A stretch of DNA of 41,194 nt from Candidatus Woesearchaeota archaeon (GTDB lineage Archaea > Nanobdellota > Nanobdellia > Woesearchaeales > GW2011-AR9): NCBI GenBank assembly GCA_016185725.1, contig JACPNA010000051.1, forward strand, positions 1 through 41,194, in the 5' to 3' direction. The notes beneath the pieces were generated by a model. That model saw only the letters and a list, made by a program, of their open reading frames with translations, was not told where the DNA came from and made no database searches. Shown here piece after piece: positions 16,051-23,972 of the stretch. Within the stretch, counting starts at the first letter, position 1. Every line of letters begins with the position of its first letter. A program made the translations under genes and the position numbers.

Positions 16051-17565
16051 ATGACCAAAATCGACCAATCTAAATTAATTAAACTTGAAGAAATAAAAAA
16101 ATTAGACATAAATCCTTATCCTTACACCTTTCCCCAGACACATCATGCTCATAACCTTCTTAACAAATACTCTACATTAACTGCCGAAGAAAAAACACAA
16201 GATAACGTCAGCATCGCTGGCAGAATCATGCTTAAGCGTGGCATGGGCAAAGCCACCTTTATGCACATTCAAGATCAATCCGGAAAAATTCAAATTTATT
16301 TGCGAGAAGATGATTTAGGTCAAGAAATATATGACATCATCGCTAAAAAAACCGATTTAGGGGATATCATTGGCATCACTGGTACAATTTTCAAAACCAA
16401 AATGGGTGAGATAACCATTCACACCAAAAGTGCTCAGCTTCTCAGCAAATCTCTTCTGCCTATGCCTGAAAAGTACCATGGCTTGAAAGACATCGAATTA
16501 AAATACAGACAACGCTACATTGACCTTACCGTTAATCCCGAAGTAAAAGAAGTATTTCAAAAAAGAAGCAAAATAATTCACGAAATTCGCCAATATTTTC
16601 ATGAAAAAGGATTTATGGAAGTGGAAACTCCTACCTTGCAAACAATCTATGGTGGTGCTAGTGCTAAACCGTTCATAACTCACATCAATACGTGGGATAT
16701 GCAAATGTATCTTTCCATCTCTCCAGAAACATATTTAAAACGTCTTTTAGTTGGCGGGTTTGAAAAAGTGTTCAGTATCTGTAAAAACTTCCGTAACGAA
16801 GATGTCGACACTTCTCATAATCCCGAATTTACCATGTTAGAGATTTATCAAGCATATGTTGATTACAATATGATGATGGAATATCTTGAGCAAGTGTACG
16901 AAAAAGCCTGCCTAGCAATCAACACCACCACCAAAGTTGAGCATATTTACAAAGGAGAAAAGGTCATGCTTGATTTTAAAGCTCCCTGGAGACGTCTTTC
17001 TATGATTGATGCGATCAAGCAATATGCTAATATAAATGTTTCTCAAATGACTGAAAATCATCTCAGAAACTTCTTAGAAGATAATCGTATAATCTGGGAA
17101 GGTAAACTTACATGGGGTTTAGGCGTCCAGCGCATTTTTGAAGAGATGGTCGAAGAGCATCTTATCCAACCGGTTCATATTATCGACCATCCTAAAGAAA
17201 GCACTCCCTTATGTAAACATCATCGTAATGATTCTAGATTGATCGAACGTTTTGAATCCTTTTGTCTGGGCATGGAACTATCGAATGCCTATTCTGAATT
17301 AAATGACCCTCTTTTACAACGTCAATTATTAGAAGAACAATCAAATCAACTCCGTGCCGGTTTTGAAAATGCTCATCCCATGGACGAAGACTTTGTTAAC
17401 TCTATTGAATTTGGCATGCCTCCAGCCGGAGGTTTAGGTTTTGGCATTGATCGCATGGCCATCATCCTAACCAGCCAAAACTCTATCAGAGATGTTATCT
17501 TATTTCCCACTATGAAACCAATAGAAGAAGACAAACCAGAACAAAAATATCAGCCTAATCTATAA
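16051..17565 (+). CDS. lysS: Lysyl-tRNA synthetase, class II
   Basis: The enzyme charges tRNA-Lys with lysine. The 504-residue protein has an OB-fold anticodon-binding domain (about 50-150, VSIAGRIMLKRGMGKATFMH), then a class II core: motif 1 near FMEVETPTLQTIYGGASAKPF, motif 2 in FRNEDVDTSHNPEFTMLE (about 248-265) and motif 3 in PAGGLGFGIDRMAIILT (about 470-486). Length matches bacterial and eukaryotic LysS. Many archaea instead use an unrelated class I LysRS; class II forms occur in several archaeal groups, including some DPANN. A TATA-like TTTAAATAAT lies about 28 bases before the ATG, so the mRNA is probably leaderless. Confidence 0.94.
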   Translation: MTKIDQSKLIKLEEIKKLDINPYPYTFPQTHHAHNLLNKYSTLTAEEKTQDNVSIAGRIMLKRGMGKATFMHIQDQSGKIQIYLREDDLGQEIYDIIAKKTDLGDIIGITGTIFKTKMGEITIHTKSAQLLSKSLLPMPEKYHGLKDIELKYRQRYIDLTVNPEVKEVFQKRSKIIHEIRQYFHEKGFMEVETPTLQTIYGGASAKPFITHINTWDMQMYLSISPETYLKRLLVGGFEKVFSICKNFRNEDVDTSHNPEFTMLEIYQAYVDYNMMMEYLEQVYEKACLAINTTTKVEHIYKGEKVMLDFKAPWRRLSMIDAIKQYANINVSQMTENHLRNFLEDNRIIWEGKLTWGLGVQRIFEEMVEEHLIQPVHIIDHPKESTPLCKHHRNDSRLIERFESFCLGMELSNAYSELNDPLLQRQLLEEQSNQLRAGFENAHPMDEDFVNSIEFGMPPAGGLGFGIDRMAIILTSQNSIRDVILFPTMKPIEEDKPEQKYQPNL

Positions 17566-17586
17566 TCTAAATATAACCTAAAAACA

Positions 17587-17738
17587 GCTCTGTAGAAAAA
17601 GTCGCCCCCTAGGCCAATATGTAAAACAAGAACTACTTTTCCAAATGATAATTAATTGGTGCTCCTCTTGAAAAATACTTCCAAAGGAGCACTTATTTTA
17701 CGGTCAAGGCGACTTTTTCATAGATTTTCTACAGAGCC
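17587..17738. mobile_element. 152-bp MITE with 10-bp target duplication
   Basis: The element has inverted ends (GCTCTGTAGAAA... at 17587 and ...TTTCTACAGAGC at 17726-17737), each followed inwards by AAAAAGTCGCC or its complement; the right end has about ten extra bases between the two blocks. It is flanked by identical 10-base repeats CCTAAAAACA (17577-17586 and 17739-17748), a clear target-site duplication. Inside is another inverted pair (GTGCTCCTC/AAGGAGCAC). There is no coding capacity, so it must be moved in trans. The GGCTCTGTAGAAA end resembles termini of some insertion sequences, but I do not assign a family. Confidence 0.85.
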
Positions 17739-17785
17739 CCTAAAAACAAAAATTTTTTAAATAAGCACTATTATTATACCAAAAC

Positions 17786-18703
17786 ATGTCCAACAAAAGA
17801 TTAATCCCCTTATTACTATTAACCATTTTCTTAACTATTTCCGTAATCCCTTTTACTCTAGCAGAGCAAGATAAAGAAGTAAAGGTTGGCGTATACCTGC
17901 TTAACCTCGGTAAGTATGAAGTGGCTACTGGTTCTTTTACTGTCGATTTTTATTTATCATTAAAATGCAATTATAACTGCTCGCCAGAAAACTTTGAATT
18001 CATGAACGGCCGTGCTTCCAGCGTTGATTTAATGGAAAACAAACCTAGCGAAAAATTTTATCGTATCCAAGCAAATTTAAATAGTAAAGTCGACTTGAAA
18101 AAATTTCCTTTTGATAAACAAGAAATAAATATTATCCTTGAAGATAAAGAAAACACTAATGCCCATATTAAATATATTCCGAACATAGAAGAGAGTGGCA
18201 TTGATCCCTCTATTACTTTTACTGGTTGGAACATTGACGGTTGGCGTGCTGAAGAAAGAGATCATAATTACCCAATTTACAACGAAACATATTCTCAATA
18301 CACATTTACCATTGATTTATCGCGTATTCTCATCAATTCTTTTTTGAAAACAATCTTGCCAGTATTTTTTATTTTATTAACGGTCTTATTTAGCTTTATA
18401 ATAGATCCAGACAAAGTAACTACTAGATTATCCATGTCTGGCTCAAGCTTGGTAGCCGCAGTAATGTTTCATGTATCTATTTCCAACCAAATTCCTCCCG
18501 TTAGCTATTTAACATTTTCAGACAAATTTTTAGGTTTAACTTATTTAGTATTATTGTTAAGTTTCATCATTAACATCAGTCTCATAGAATTACAAGAACG
18601 CAAAAATCACGAATTATTGATGAAAATACATCGTTTAACTGAATTTAGTATGTTAATTATTGTTCCTTTGTTATATCTCGCATTATTCTTATTATTTTTA
18701 TAA
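17786..18703 (+). CDS. Pentameric ligand-gated ion channel homologue
   Basis: The 305-residue protein has the layout of prokaryotic relatives of nicotinic/GABA receptors. A signal peptide (1-26) is followed by a beta-rich extracellular domain (about 30-180) containing the loop KKFPFDKQE (about 108-116), the hallmark FPFDxQ of the family. Four membrane helices follow: M1 with its Pro (KTILPVFFILL), M2 (about 215-237), the M2-M3 loop IPPVSYLTFSDKF (matching P.SY.T..D), M3, and M4 at the C terminus. The eukaryotic disulfide loop is absent, as in bacterial members. It would form a gated pore in the cell membrane; ligand and ion selectivity are unknown. It stands alone between a MITE and a tRNA. 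Confidence 0.88.
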   Translation: MSNKRLIPLLLLTIFLTISVIPFTLAEQDKEVKVGVYLLNLGKYEVATGSFTVDFYLSLKCNYNCSPENFEFMNGRASSVDLMENKPSEKFYRIQANLNSKVDLKKFPFDKQEINIILEDKENTNAHIKYIPNIEESGIDPSITFTGWNIDGWRAEERDHNYPIYNETYSQYTFTIDLSRILINSFLKTILPVFFILLTVLFSFIIDPDKVTTRLSMSGSSLVAAVMFHVSISNQIPPVSYLTFSDKFLGLTYLVLLLSFIINISLIELQERKNHELLMKIHRLTEFSMLIIVPLLYLALFLLFL

Positions 18704-18733
18704 TTTTTATATTCCTTTATTCCTTAGTTATAA

Positions 18734-18815
18734 CAAATGTGTTAAATAATCGTACTTTTATTCACACATTTGCTTAGGAGTAACTGTGAACAAATATACA
18801 AAAACAATTCACAGT
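18734..18815. repeat. Two consecutive hairpins after the channel gene
   Basis: CAAATGTG (18734-18741) pairs with CACATTTG (18765-18772), and ACTGTGAA (18783-18790) pairs with TTCACAGT (18808-18815). The double-hairpin layout resembles the repeats at 23799 and 20507, but the sequence differs. It may help end transcription between the channel gene and the tRNA. Confidence 0.5.
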
Positions 18816-18868
18816 CACTATATCAACAGAAAGATATAAAAATAAATCTCTTAATCATAATTATTCAT

Positions 18869-19085
18869 GTGGACGTGCCAGAGTGGTCAAATGGGATAGG
18901 CTTAGGTATAAGCCATAACACAGGTGTGATGAGCATTACGCTATGACAATAAAGACACCTATTGGGTTAGTCCCTTCGCAGGTTCGAATGTAAATTATGA
19001 TTTTACGTTTGTGGTATGGCATTCGCTTTGTTCAGCCCGCCATGGTTAAGAAATCGTCAATTTCCCGAATGTCCTGCCGTCCACA
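18869..19085 (+). tRNA. tRNA-Leu(UAG) with two introns
   Basis: The acceptor stem pairs GTGGACG (18869-18875) with CGTCCAC (19078-19084), discriminator A. The anticodon stem is ATAGG (18896-18900)/CCTAT (18958-18962) with loop CU-UAG-G-A, giving anticodon UAG. Intron 1 is 50 nt (18907-18956) at the canonical 37/38 site. The variable arm is long (GGG/CCC), as in Leu tRNAs. The T stem is GCAGG (18978-18982)/CCTGC (19073-19077), with an 83-nt intron (18989-19071) after T-loop position 59. Around it a BHB motif is visible: central helix UUCG/CGAA, bulges AAU and UGU, each cut after the second base. The mature RNA is 84 nt; CCA is not encoded. Confidence 0.93.
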
Positions 19086-19172
19086 TTTACTTTTTAAATA
19101 GATAACTTAAATAGATAACGTATATTCTCTAAATACATAAACTTTAAAAATAAATCTCCCTCCAAAATTACC

Positions 19173-19859
19173 ATGAAAACAACAATCAAATTATTCTTAT
19201 TGCCTATACTCATCATTAGCTTATTTTCATTAAGCTCTTGTTCCTCGATAACTGGCCTTTTTGTTGCAGATGAATGTTCTTCTTTAGAGAATAATGCTAA
19301 AGATCAATGTTATTTAGAATCTAAAACATGTAGTAAAATAAAAAACATTGAAGTACGTAATGCTTGTGTAGTTGAATTAGCTCTCTTAAAAGAAGATCTT
19401 AGCGTATGTAGTTTAATAACCACCGAAAAAGCTCGAGGCTATTGCCAAGAATCTCTAGCTGAATTAAAAAATGATCATTCCATCTGTAAAGAGATAAAAG
19501 ATAAATATTGGAAAGACAACTGTAATTATAATTTAGCAGTAAAGAATAACAAAGATATTTTTTGCTCATTGATTTATACTAACGAACAGCGTATTGATTG
19601 CTTCCAAACCATCGCTATTAACACTAAAAATCCTGAATTATGTGAAATGTTTGATAATCCAGAAAAGAATAACTGTATCTTTAAAGTAGCCGTTGAATCA
19701 CTTGATTTAAGTAGTTGCCAGCTTCTTAGCATTGCCCTGGACCGCGATGTTTGCCGTTATAATATCGCTAAACGCTCACAAGACAAGACCATTTGTGAAA
19801 AGATTGGCGAAGCAGATATCAAGAAAGCATGCTTTGATAATCTTAAACCTAAAAATTAA
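19173..19859 (+). CDS. Lipoprotein with Cys-containing tandem repeats
   Basis: The 228-residue protein has a signal peptide (about 1-22) ending in a lipobox-like LSSC, so it is probably anchored outside the membrane by lipid. The mature part is six or so repeats of about 30 residues of the form C..I......D.C...LA....D...C. These are alpha-helical pairs likely held by disulfides, similar in layout to other helical-repeat surface proteins. No enzymatic motif is present. It stands alone downstream of the tRNA; function is unknown, and binding to other surface proteins is a reasonable guess. It converges on the L37e gene. Confidence 0.75.
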   Translation: MKTTIKLFLLPILIISLFSLSSCSSITGLFVADECSSLENNAKDQCYLESKTCSKIKNIEVRNACVVELALLKEDLSVCSLITTEKARGYCQESLAELKNDHSICKEIKDKYWKDNCNYNLAVKNNKDIFCSLIYTNEQRIDCFQTIAINTKNPELCEMFDNPEKNNCIFKVAVESLDLSSCQLLSIALDRDVCRYNIAKRSQDKTICEKIGEADIKKACFDNLKPKN

Positions 19860-19968
19860 ATAAACTATCCTTTTTCACCAGTAGTTTGTATCAGTAAATC
19901 AACGAACGTAGTGATGTTGTATTCGCTGGATTGAAACAATGATCTCATTTAGATTGAAAAAAAACAAG

Positions 19969-19984
19969 GTCAGTTTTTTTTGAC
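19969..19984. terminator. Short hairpin/T-run between convergent genes
   Basis: GTCA and TGAC enclose a run of T bases (19969-19984) in the gap between the lipoprotein gene and rpl37e. A T-rich stretch is the usual archaeal termination signal for the rightward gene. Weak evidence. Confidence 0.3.
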
Positions 19985-20017
19985 ATTAGATAAAAAATTA
20001 AAAAAGATAATATAAAC

Positions 20018-20194
20018 TTAAGCCTTAGAATTTTTCTTGCTCCATTTGTACTTACGAAGCTTCGTTCTTGCGCCATAACCACAGGCAGAACATCTTTTTT
20101 TAGTTATATGATAAGTATGTTTACCGCACCGTCTACAATAAATATGACTTTTCTTTCCGCTTCGTTTTCCTTGACTAGGTGTTCCTTTGGTCAT
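20018..20194 (-). CDS. rpl37e: Ribosomal protein L37e (eL37)
   Basis: This 58-residue protein is a large-subunit ribosomal protein found in archaea and eukaryotes. It starts MTKGTPSQGKRSGKKSHIYC and has four zinc-ligand cysteines as CRRCG (20-24) and CSACG (35-39), then a basic tail (ARTKLRKYKWSKKNSKA). Length is typical. It begins 13 bases after the Sm-like gene's stop, an arrangement (Lsm followed by L37e) well known in archaea, where the two form an operon. The start is fixed by the GGAG-like site in front of the ATG. Confidence 0.95.
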   Translation of the reverse strand: MTKGTPSQGKRSGKKSHIYCRRCGKHTYHITKKRCSACGYGARTKLRKYKWSKKNSKA

Positions 20195-20207
20195 AACTCC
20201 TCAACTC

Positions 20208-20438
20208 TTATGCTGGCGTAATTATTGTTATTGTATCTCCACGCACAAAAACTGTGCCTAACTTGCGCTTAAGTTCACCGTTATGCAATTCTTCTGCATT
20301 ATCCAACACAATATTAATATGAATATCAAAAGCTTTTAACTTCCCCACATAACGATAACCATTTTTAAGATCAAGCATGATTGTCTTATTACGTGCCGCA
20401 TTTAATGTGTCTAAAGGTCTAGATCCTGTATCTTCCAT
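20208..20438 (-). CDS. Sm-like archaeal protein (Lsm)
   Basis: Archaeal Sm-like proteins form rings that bind U-rich RNA and take part in RNA handling. The 76-residue protein starts MEDTGSRPLDTLNAARNKTI and has the Sm1 motif (MLDLKNGYRYVGKLKAFDIHINIVLDNAEE in two parts, residues about 21-50) and the Sm2 motif (LGTVFVRGDTITII, about 61-74). The ATG at 20438 is chosen because it matches the family start and has a GGAGGGTG ribosome-binding site upstream; a longer frame exists but has no support. It is followed by rpl37e in a conserved pair. Confidence 0.93.
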   Translation of the reverse strand: MEDTGSRPLDTLNAARNKTIMLDLKNGYRYVGKLKAFDIHINIVLDNAEELHNGELKRKLGTVFVRGDTITIITPA

Positions 20439-20506
20439 GTTTAATACACCCTCCGTGTAAATATGAAAATAAAATAATGAGCTTGCTATATAAATGTTTT
20501 GCTTGT

Positions 20507-20605
20507 ATAGTAAACGATACAATTAAAGCATAATGTTATCGGTTGCTTACTATTTATGAATCTTTATGATTCATATAAGAAATGTAATCTCATTTTCACA
20601 TTTCT
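20507..20605. repeat. Inverted-repeat element upstream of the Sm-like gene
   Basis: ATAGTAAACGATA at 20507 and its imperfect complement ending TTACTAT at 20553 form a hairpin related to the element at 12470-12516 (shared ATAGTAAACGA, AAGCATAA or its complement, TTACTAT). Two more hairpins follow: ATGAATC/GATTCAT (20556-20574) and AGAAATGT/ACATTTCT (20578-20605). It lies 69 bases upstream of a leftward gene, as the other copy lies upstream of prs. The rest of the gap to 20726 is AT-rich with no gene. Confidence 0.6.
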
Positions 20606-20726
20606 GTTTAATAACTATTTATGTCCGTTACTAATAATTAGAACTTACTACGACTTAAACCATAAATTTTTTTCTAACTCTTAATCAACCAAAACTATTA
20701 TAAATAAACATCTATATCCTAACACT

Positions 20727-21287
20727 ATGATCAACTTTACTAAGCTACAGAAAGAATTGCATGATTATGATTCTGAACGTGAAAAATTAATTAAAAAAAG
20801 CCGTGACGTCCTAAAATTAAGCAAACTCATTATTTATGCAGTACATCGTGATGAACTGGATAATGCTTCTAAATTAATTAAAGAGATTGAACAGGAACGT
20901 AAAGAATTGGAAAAAATAGCCACTCATGACGCTAAAATGGTCTATGAAGGCAGCTACAAAATTGCCATTCAAGAATACGTCGAAGCCGTTCTCTATTACG
21001 AATTCGTCAAAACCGGTAAAATACCAGAACTTAAAGTCATCGCTGAACATTTCTTGCTCGGCTTATGCGACCTTCCTGGAGAATTAAATCGTCGCGCTGT
21101 GTTCCTTGCCGGCAAAGGCGAAGTGGAGAAAGTCATTAAAATAAAAGACCAAGTAGATTACATCTACGGCGAATTATTAAAATTTGACTTCCGTGACAAT
21201 GAAATTAGGCGTAAAGTTGACGCTGTAAAGTACGAACTTCGCAAATTAGAAGATTTAGTTCTTGATTTGAAATTGAAAGGAAGATAA
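20727..21287 (+). CDS. Translin-family protein
   Basis: The 186-residue, entirely alpha-helical protein resembles translin: N-terminal FTKLQKELHDYDSEREKLIK, central EYVEAVLYYEFVKTGKIP (about 77-94) and LLGLCDLPGELNRRAV (about 108-123), the last being the most conserved stretch of the family. In eukaryotes translin with TRAX forms the C3PO nuclease; archaeal translin-like proteins form octameric RNA-binding or RNase complexes. Catalytic Glu residues used by TRAX-like nuclease members cannot be assigned with certainty by eye. It converges on the methyltransferase gene, with a T-rich stretch between. Confidence 0.87.
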   Translation: MINFTKLQKELHDYDSEREKLIKKSRDVLKLSKLIIYAVHRDELDNASKLIKEIEQERKELEKIATHDAKMVYEGSYKIAIQEYVEAVLYYEFVKTGKIPELKVIAEHFLLGLCDLPGELNRRAVFLAGKGEVEKVIKIKDQVDYIYGELLKFDFRDNEIRRKVDAVKYELRKLEDLVLDLKLKGR

Positions 21288-21327
21288 AGTCCTTATCTCC
21301 TCATCAAATATAATCCTCTTTTTTTAT

Positions 21328-21903
21328 TCAATACAGAAATACATGCCCTTCCTCTCGTGCATGATTATTCTCAAATAATATTTTTCGTGTACTATTTCTT
21401 CTACAGATATCTTTAACAATTCTCGGTTCATAAAAGAAAAGTAAATCATCTGTAGACCAATTATCTGCAGTCAAAAAATTAAAATAAACTCCTTTTTTTG
21501 CCAATTTGTCCATTCTTGAAATCATTTGTTCTAAAAATGAATAATTATCATCCATCTTGGCAGATAAAGAGCCCGAAGCAAAGACATAGTCAAATAGCGA
21601 TAACTCTTCCTGAAGAATATCTATATTCAAAAATGTTGCCATCGGTTTTTCCCTTCGCGCTCTTTCTAAAGAAGGGATGTAAACATCTACCCCAAAATAT
21701 TCTAAGACTTCAAAAGGCTTTAAAAAAGAATATAACTCGCCCGTTCCACATCCAACATCCAATACTGTAGATTGTGATACAGGCTTTCCGGATAGTTTTG
21801 CCAATTTTGGCAAATTAAAAAAATTATCTAATTGATGATTTTTAATCCATCCATTAGGATTACCTGCCCTACTTAATAAATCATACAGTTTTTGATTGGT
21901 CAT
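21328..21903 (-). CDS. SAM-dependent methyltransferase, class I fold
   Basis: The 191-residue protein carries the SAM-binding motif I VLDVGCGTGELYSFL (about 48-62), an acidic residue after strand 2 (FGVDVY) and FDYVFASGSLS at the place of motif IV. These are typical of small class I methyltransferases acting on metabolites, RNA or protein. The substrate cannot be inferred. The N-terminal region (AGNPNGWIKNHQL) may form the substrate cap. Transcribed leftward as a single gene; its start is 93 bases from the divergent phosphoesterase gene. Confidence 0.8.
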   Translation of the reverse strand: MTNQKLYDLLSRAGNPNGWIKNHQLDNFFNLPKLAKLSGKPVSQSTVLDVGCGTGELYSFLKPFEVLEYFGVDVYIPSLERARREKPMATFLNIDILQEELSLFDYVFASGSLSAKMDDNYSFLEQMISRMDKLAKKGVYFNFLTADNWSTDDLLFFYEPRIVKDICRRNSTRKILFENNHAREEGHVFLY

Positions 21904-21996
21904 AAATTTAGCTTATCTTTATTTTCTTTATAAAGTTTACTACCTCGTAATAACAAAAACGAAAGATTTATAAATACCACCCCCCTATAAACACCT

Positions 21997-22593
21997 ATGA
22001 AAATTCTTGCCTTAAGTGACCTGCACGGAGACCGCTCCTTGGTAAAAAAGATGGCCGAAAAAGGAGCAAAAGAAAAAGTAGATTTAGTTCTTCTTGCTGG
22101 TGATCTTATTCATCACGACGGATCTTTAGATGGCTTAGTGGGCCCATTCAAAGAAAAGGGCTTAGACGTTGCCTTGCTTCCTGGAAATCATGAAGGATTA
22201 TCGGAAATAAATTTTCTTGCTGAACGATACGGTGCTAAAAATCTGCATGGATATGCCTTTCAAAAAGGCGATATTGGCTTCTTTGGTTGCGGCTATGCCG
22301 ACGTCGGTTTGCACCAGCTTAATGAAGAACAGTTCTTTAAAACTTTAGAATTAGCCCACAAATCATTAGGTGATGTTAAAAAGAAAATCATGGTTACGCA
22401 CATTCAACCGAGCAATACTATTCTTGGTCTAGGAATTTTTCCCGGCAGTCGTGGCGTTCGTAAAGCGATTGAACAGTTTCAACCAGAATTTCACTTATGC
22501 GGACACGTCCATGAAACTCAAGGTATTGAAGACCATATCGGCAAAACTAAAATAATCAATGTAGGAAAATCAGGTAAAATAATTGAGTTGTAA
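21997..22593 (+). CDS. Calcineurin-like metallophosphoesterase
   Basis: The 198-residue protein has all the two-metal phosphoesterase motifs: DLHGD (about 7-11), AGDLIHHDG (about 35-43), GNHE (about 62-65), THIQPS (about 131) and GHVHETQG (about 168-175). Family members hydrolyse phosphomonoesters or diesters; the single-domain size is like YfcE-type enzymes. The start is supported by a TATA-like TTTATAAAT about 28 bases upstream. The U32 gene begins two bases after its stop, so the two are co-transcribed, though no biochemical link is known. Confidence 0.88.
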   Translation: MKILALSDLHGDRSLVKKMAEKGAKEKVDLVLLAGDLIHHDGSLDGLVGPFKEKGLDVALLPGNHEGLSEINFLAERYGAKNLHGYAFQKGDIGFFGCGYADVGLHQLNEEQFFKTLELAHKSLGDVKKKIMVTHIQPSNTILGLGIFPGSRGVRKAIEQFQPEFHLCGHVHETQGIEDHIGKTKIINVGKSGKIIEL

Positions 22594-22595
22594 TC

Positions 22596-23798
22596 ATGAT
22601 CGAACTTCTCTCTCCCGTAGGAAATTGGAGTATGCTTACTGCCGCTAAACAAGCCTGTGCTGATGCCGTTTATTTTGGCATTAAAGGATTTAACATGCGT
22701 GCCGCAGCTCAAAATTTTTCCCTCGAAGAATTGCCTAACGTAGTACAATTCTGCCATAATCATAATCTCAAAGCATATTGCACCATTAATATAATTATTT
22801 ATCAACATGAACTAGAAAAATTAGATCAATACCTTAACGCTTTAAAGCAAGCAAATATTGATGCTATTATCTGCTGGGACCTTGCCGTTATCAAAAAATG
22901 CCGAGAATTAGGCTTAGAAATTCATCTTAGCACTCAAGCCAGCGTATCTAATTCCCAAGCTGCAAAATTATACCAAGATTTTGGTGTAACTCGTATAGTT
23001 CTTGCCAGAGAATGTTCTATGGAAGATATCCAAGACATAAAAAATAAGACTAATCTTGAACTTGAAACATTCATCCACGGAGCACGTTGCATTTCCTTAT
23101 CCGGCAGATGCTTTATGAGCCAAGAATTGTTTAATAAATCTGCTAATCGCGGAGAATGTTTACAATCGTGTAGACGAGAATATACTGTTTTTGATGATGA
23201 AGGCAAGCAGATGAAAGTTGAGAATAATTTTATTATGAGCGCTAAAGATCTTTGCACATTGCCCATTCTTGACAAATTAGTAAAATTAAATATTAATTGC
23301 TTCAAAATTGAAGGACGTAACCGCCCTGCTGACTATGTATTCAAAGTAACCCAAACCTATCGCCAAGCCTTAGACGCCATCAACACCAACACTTTCACAG
23401 AAGAACTACAACATAATCTTATGCAGCAACTACAAGAAGTTTATAACAAAGAGTATTCTACGGGCTTTTTCGTTGATTATCCTCATCATGAACGATGCAA
23501 TATTTATGGTAATAAATCTACAGTAGAAAAAGTTCTTCTGGGAAAAGTATCAAATTTTTATAACCAACAAAATGTTGTCGAATTTAAATTAGACAATTCT
23601 TCTCTTAAATTAGGACATAAACTTGCCTTCATTGGTCCAACTACTGGCTATGTTGAATATACCCCTGCAGAAATTCATACTAATAATAGTCTAACCACCG
23701 AAGCTAAGCAAGGCGAGATAATTACCCTTAAACTACCCCAAAAAGTTCGCATTAATGATCAAGTGTACCTTCTGAAGCCTAGAAATAGTACTCACTAA
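22596..23798 (+). CDS. U32-family protein (peptidase U32 / RNA hydroxylation type)
   Basis: The 400-residue protein has a TIM-barrel N domain (ELLSPVGNWSMLTAAKQACA, DAVYFGIKGFNMR) and the U32 signature ETFIHGARCISLSGRCFMS (about 156-174), followed by RGECLQSCRREY. Together these supply four cysteines probably holding an iron-sulfur cluster. Characterised relatives include RlhA and TrhP (YegQ), needed for cytidine or uridine hydroxylation in rRNA/tRNA in bacteria; archaeal members are mostly uncharacterised, and the name peptidase may mislead. The C-terminal 90 residues form a beta-barrel-like domain. It is co-transcribed with the phosphoesterase and followed directly by a hairpin repeat. Confidence 0.87.
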   Translation: MIELLSPVGNWSMLTAAKQACADAVYFGIKGFNMRAAAQNFSLEELPNVVQFCHNHNLKAYCTINIIIYQHELEKLDQYLNALKQANIDAIICWDLAVIKKCRELGLEIHLSTQASVSNSQAAKLYQDFGVTRIVLARECSMEDIQDIKNKTNLELETFIHGARCISLSGRCFMSQELFNKSANRGECLQSCRREYTVFDDEGKQMKVENNFIMSAKDLCTLPILDKLVKLNINCFKIEGRNRPADYVFKVTQTYRQALDAINTNTFTEELQHNLMQQLQEVYNKEYSTGFFVDYPHHERCNIYGNKSTVEKVLLGKVSNFYNQQNVVEFKLDNSSLKLGHKLAFIGPTTGYVEYTPAEIHTNNSLTTEAKQGEIITLKLPQKVRINDQVYLLKPRNSTH

Positions 23799-23923
23799 AA
23801 TATGCTTTTTCCACCAGTGTGTTTCACTGGTGGTACACATCCACTAACACATAAAGTGGAAAAAGCATGGTCAGAAAACCGACCACCACAGTCTATTGAC
23901 TGGTGGTGGTCGGTTTTCTTTGA
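23799..23923. repeat. Paired hairpin repeat, full-length copy
   Basis: Hairpin A is ATGCTTTTTCCAC (23802-23814) paired with its exact complement at 23856-23868, with a nested CCACCAGTG/CACTGGTGG stem inside. Hairpin B is GAAAACCGACCACCA (23874-23888) paired with its complement at 23904-23918. The outer parts are shared with 8079-8131, which lacks the middle. Both copies start right at the stop codon of the preceding gene. Likely a repeated terminator-like or small mobile element. Confidence 0.8.
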
Positions 23924-23972
23924 CTCCAGGCTATAGAAACAATTTTAAACTTGTTCTTCCTTCTTACTCCCC

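Noticed and set aside
18925-18931. Box C-like GTGATGA in the first tRNA-Leu intron, suggesting a C/D guide RNA
   Set aside because: No matching box D (CTGA) or second box pair is found in this 50-nt intron, so it cannot be called as a guide RNA.
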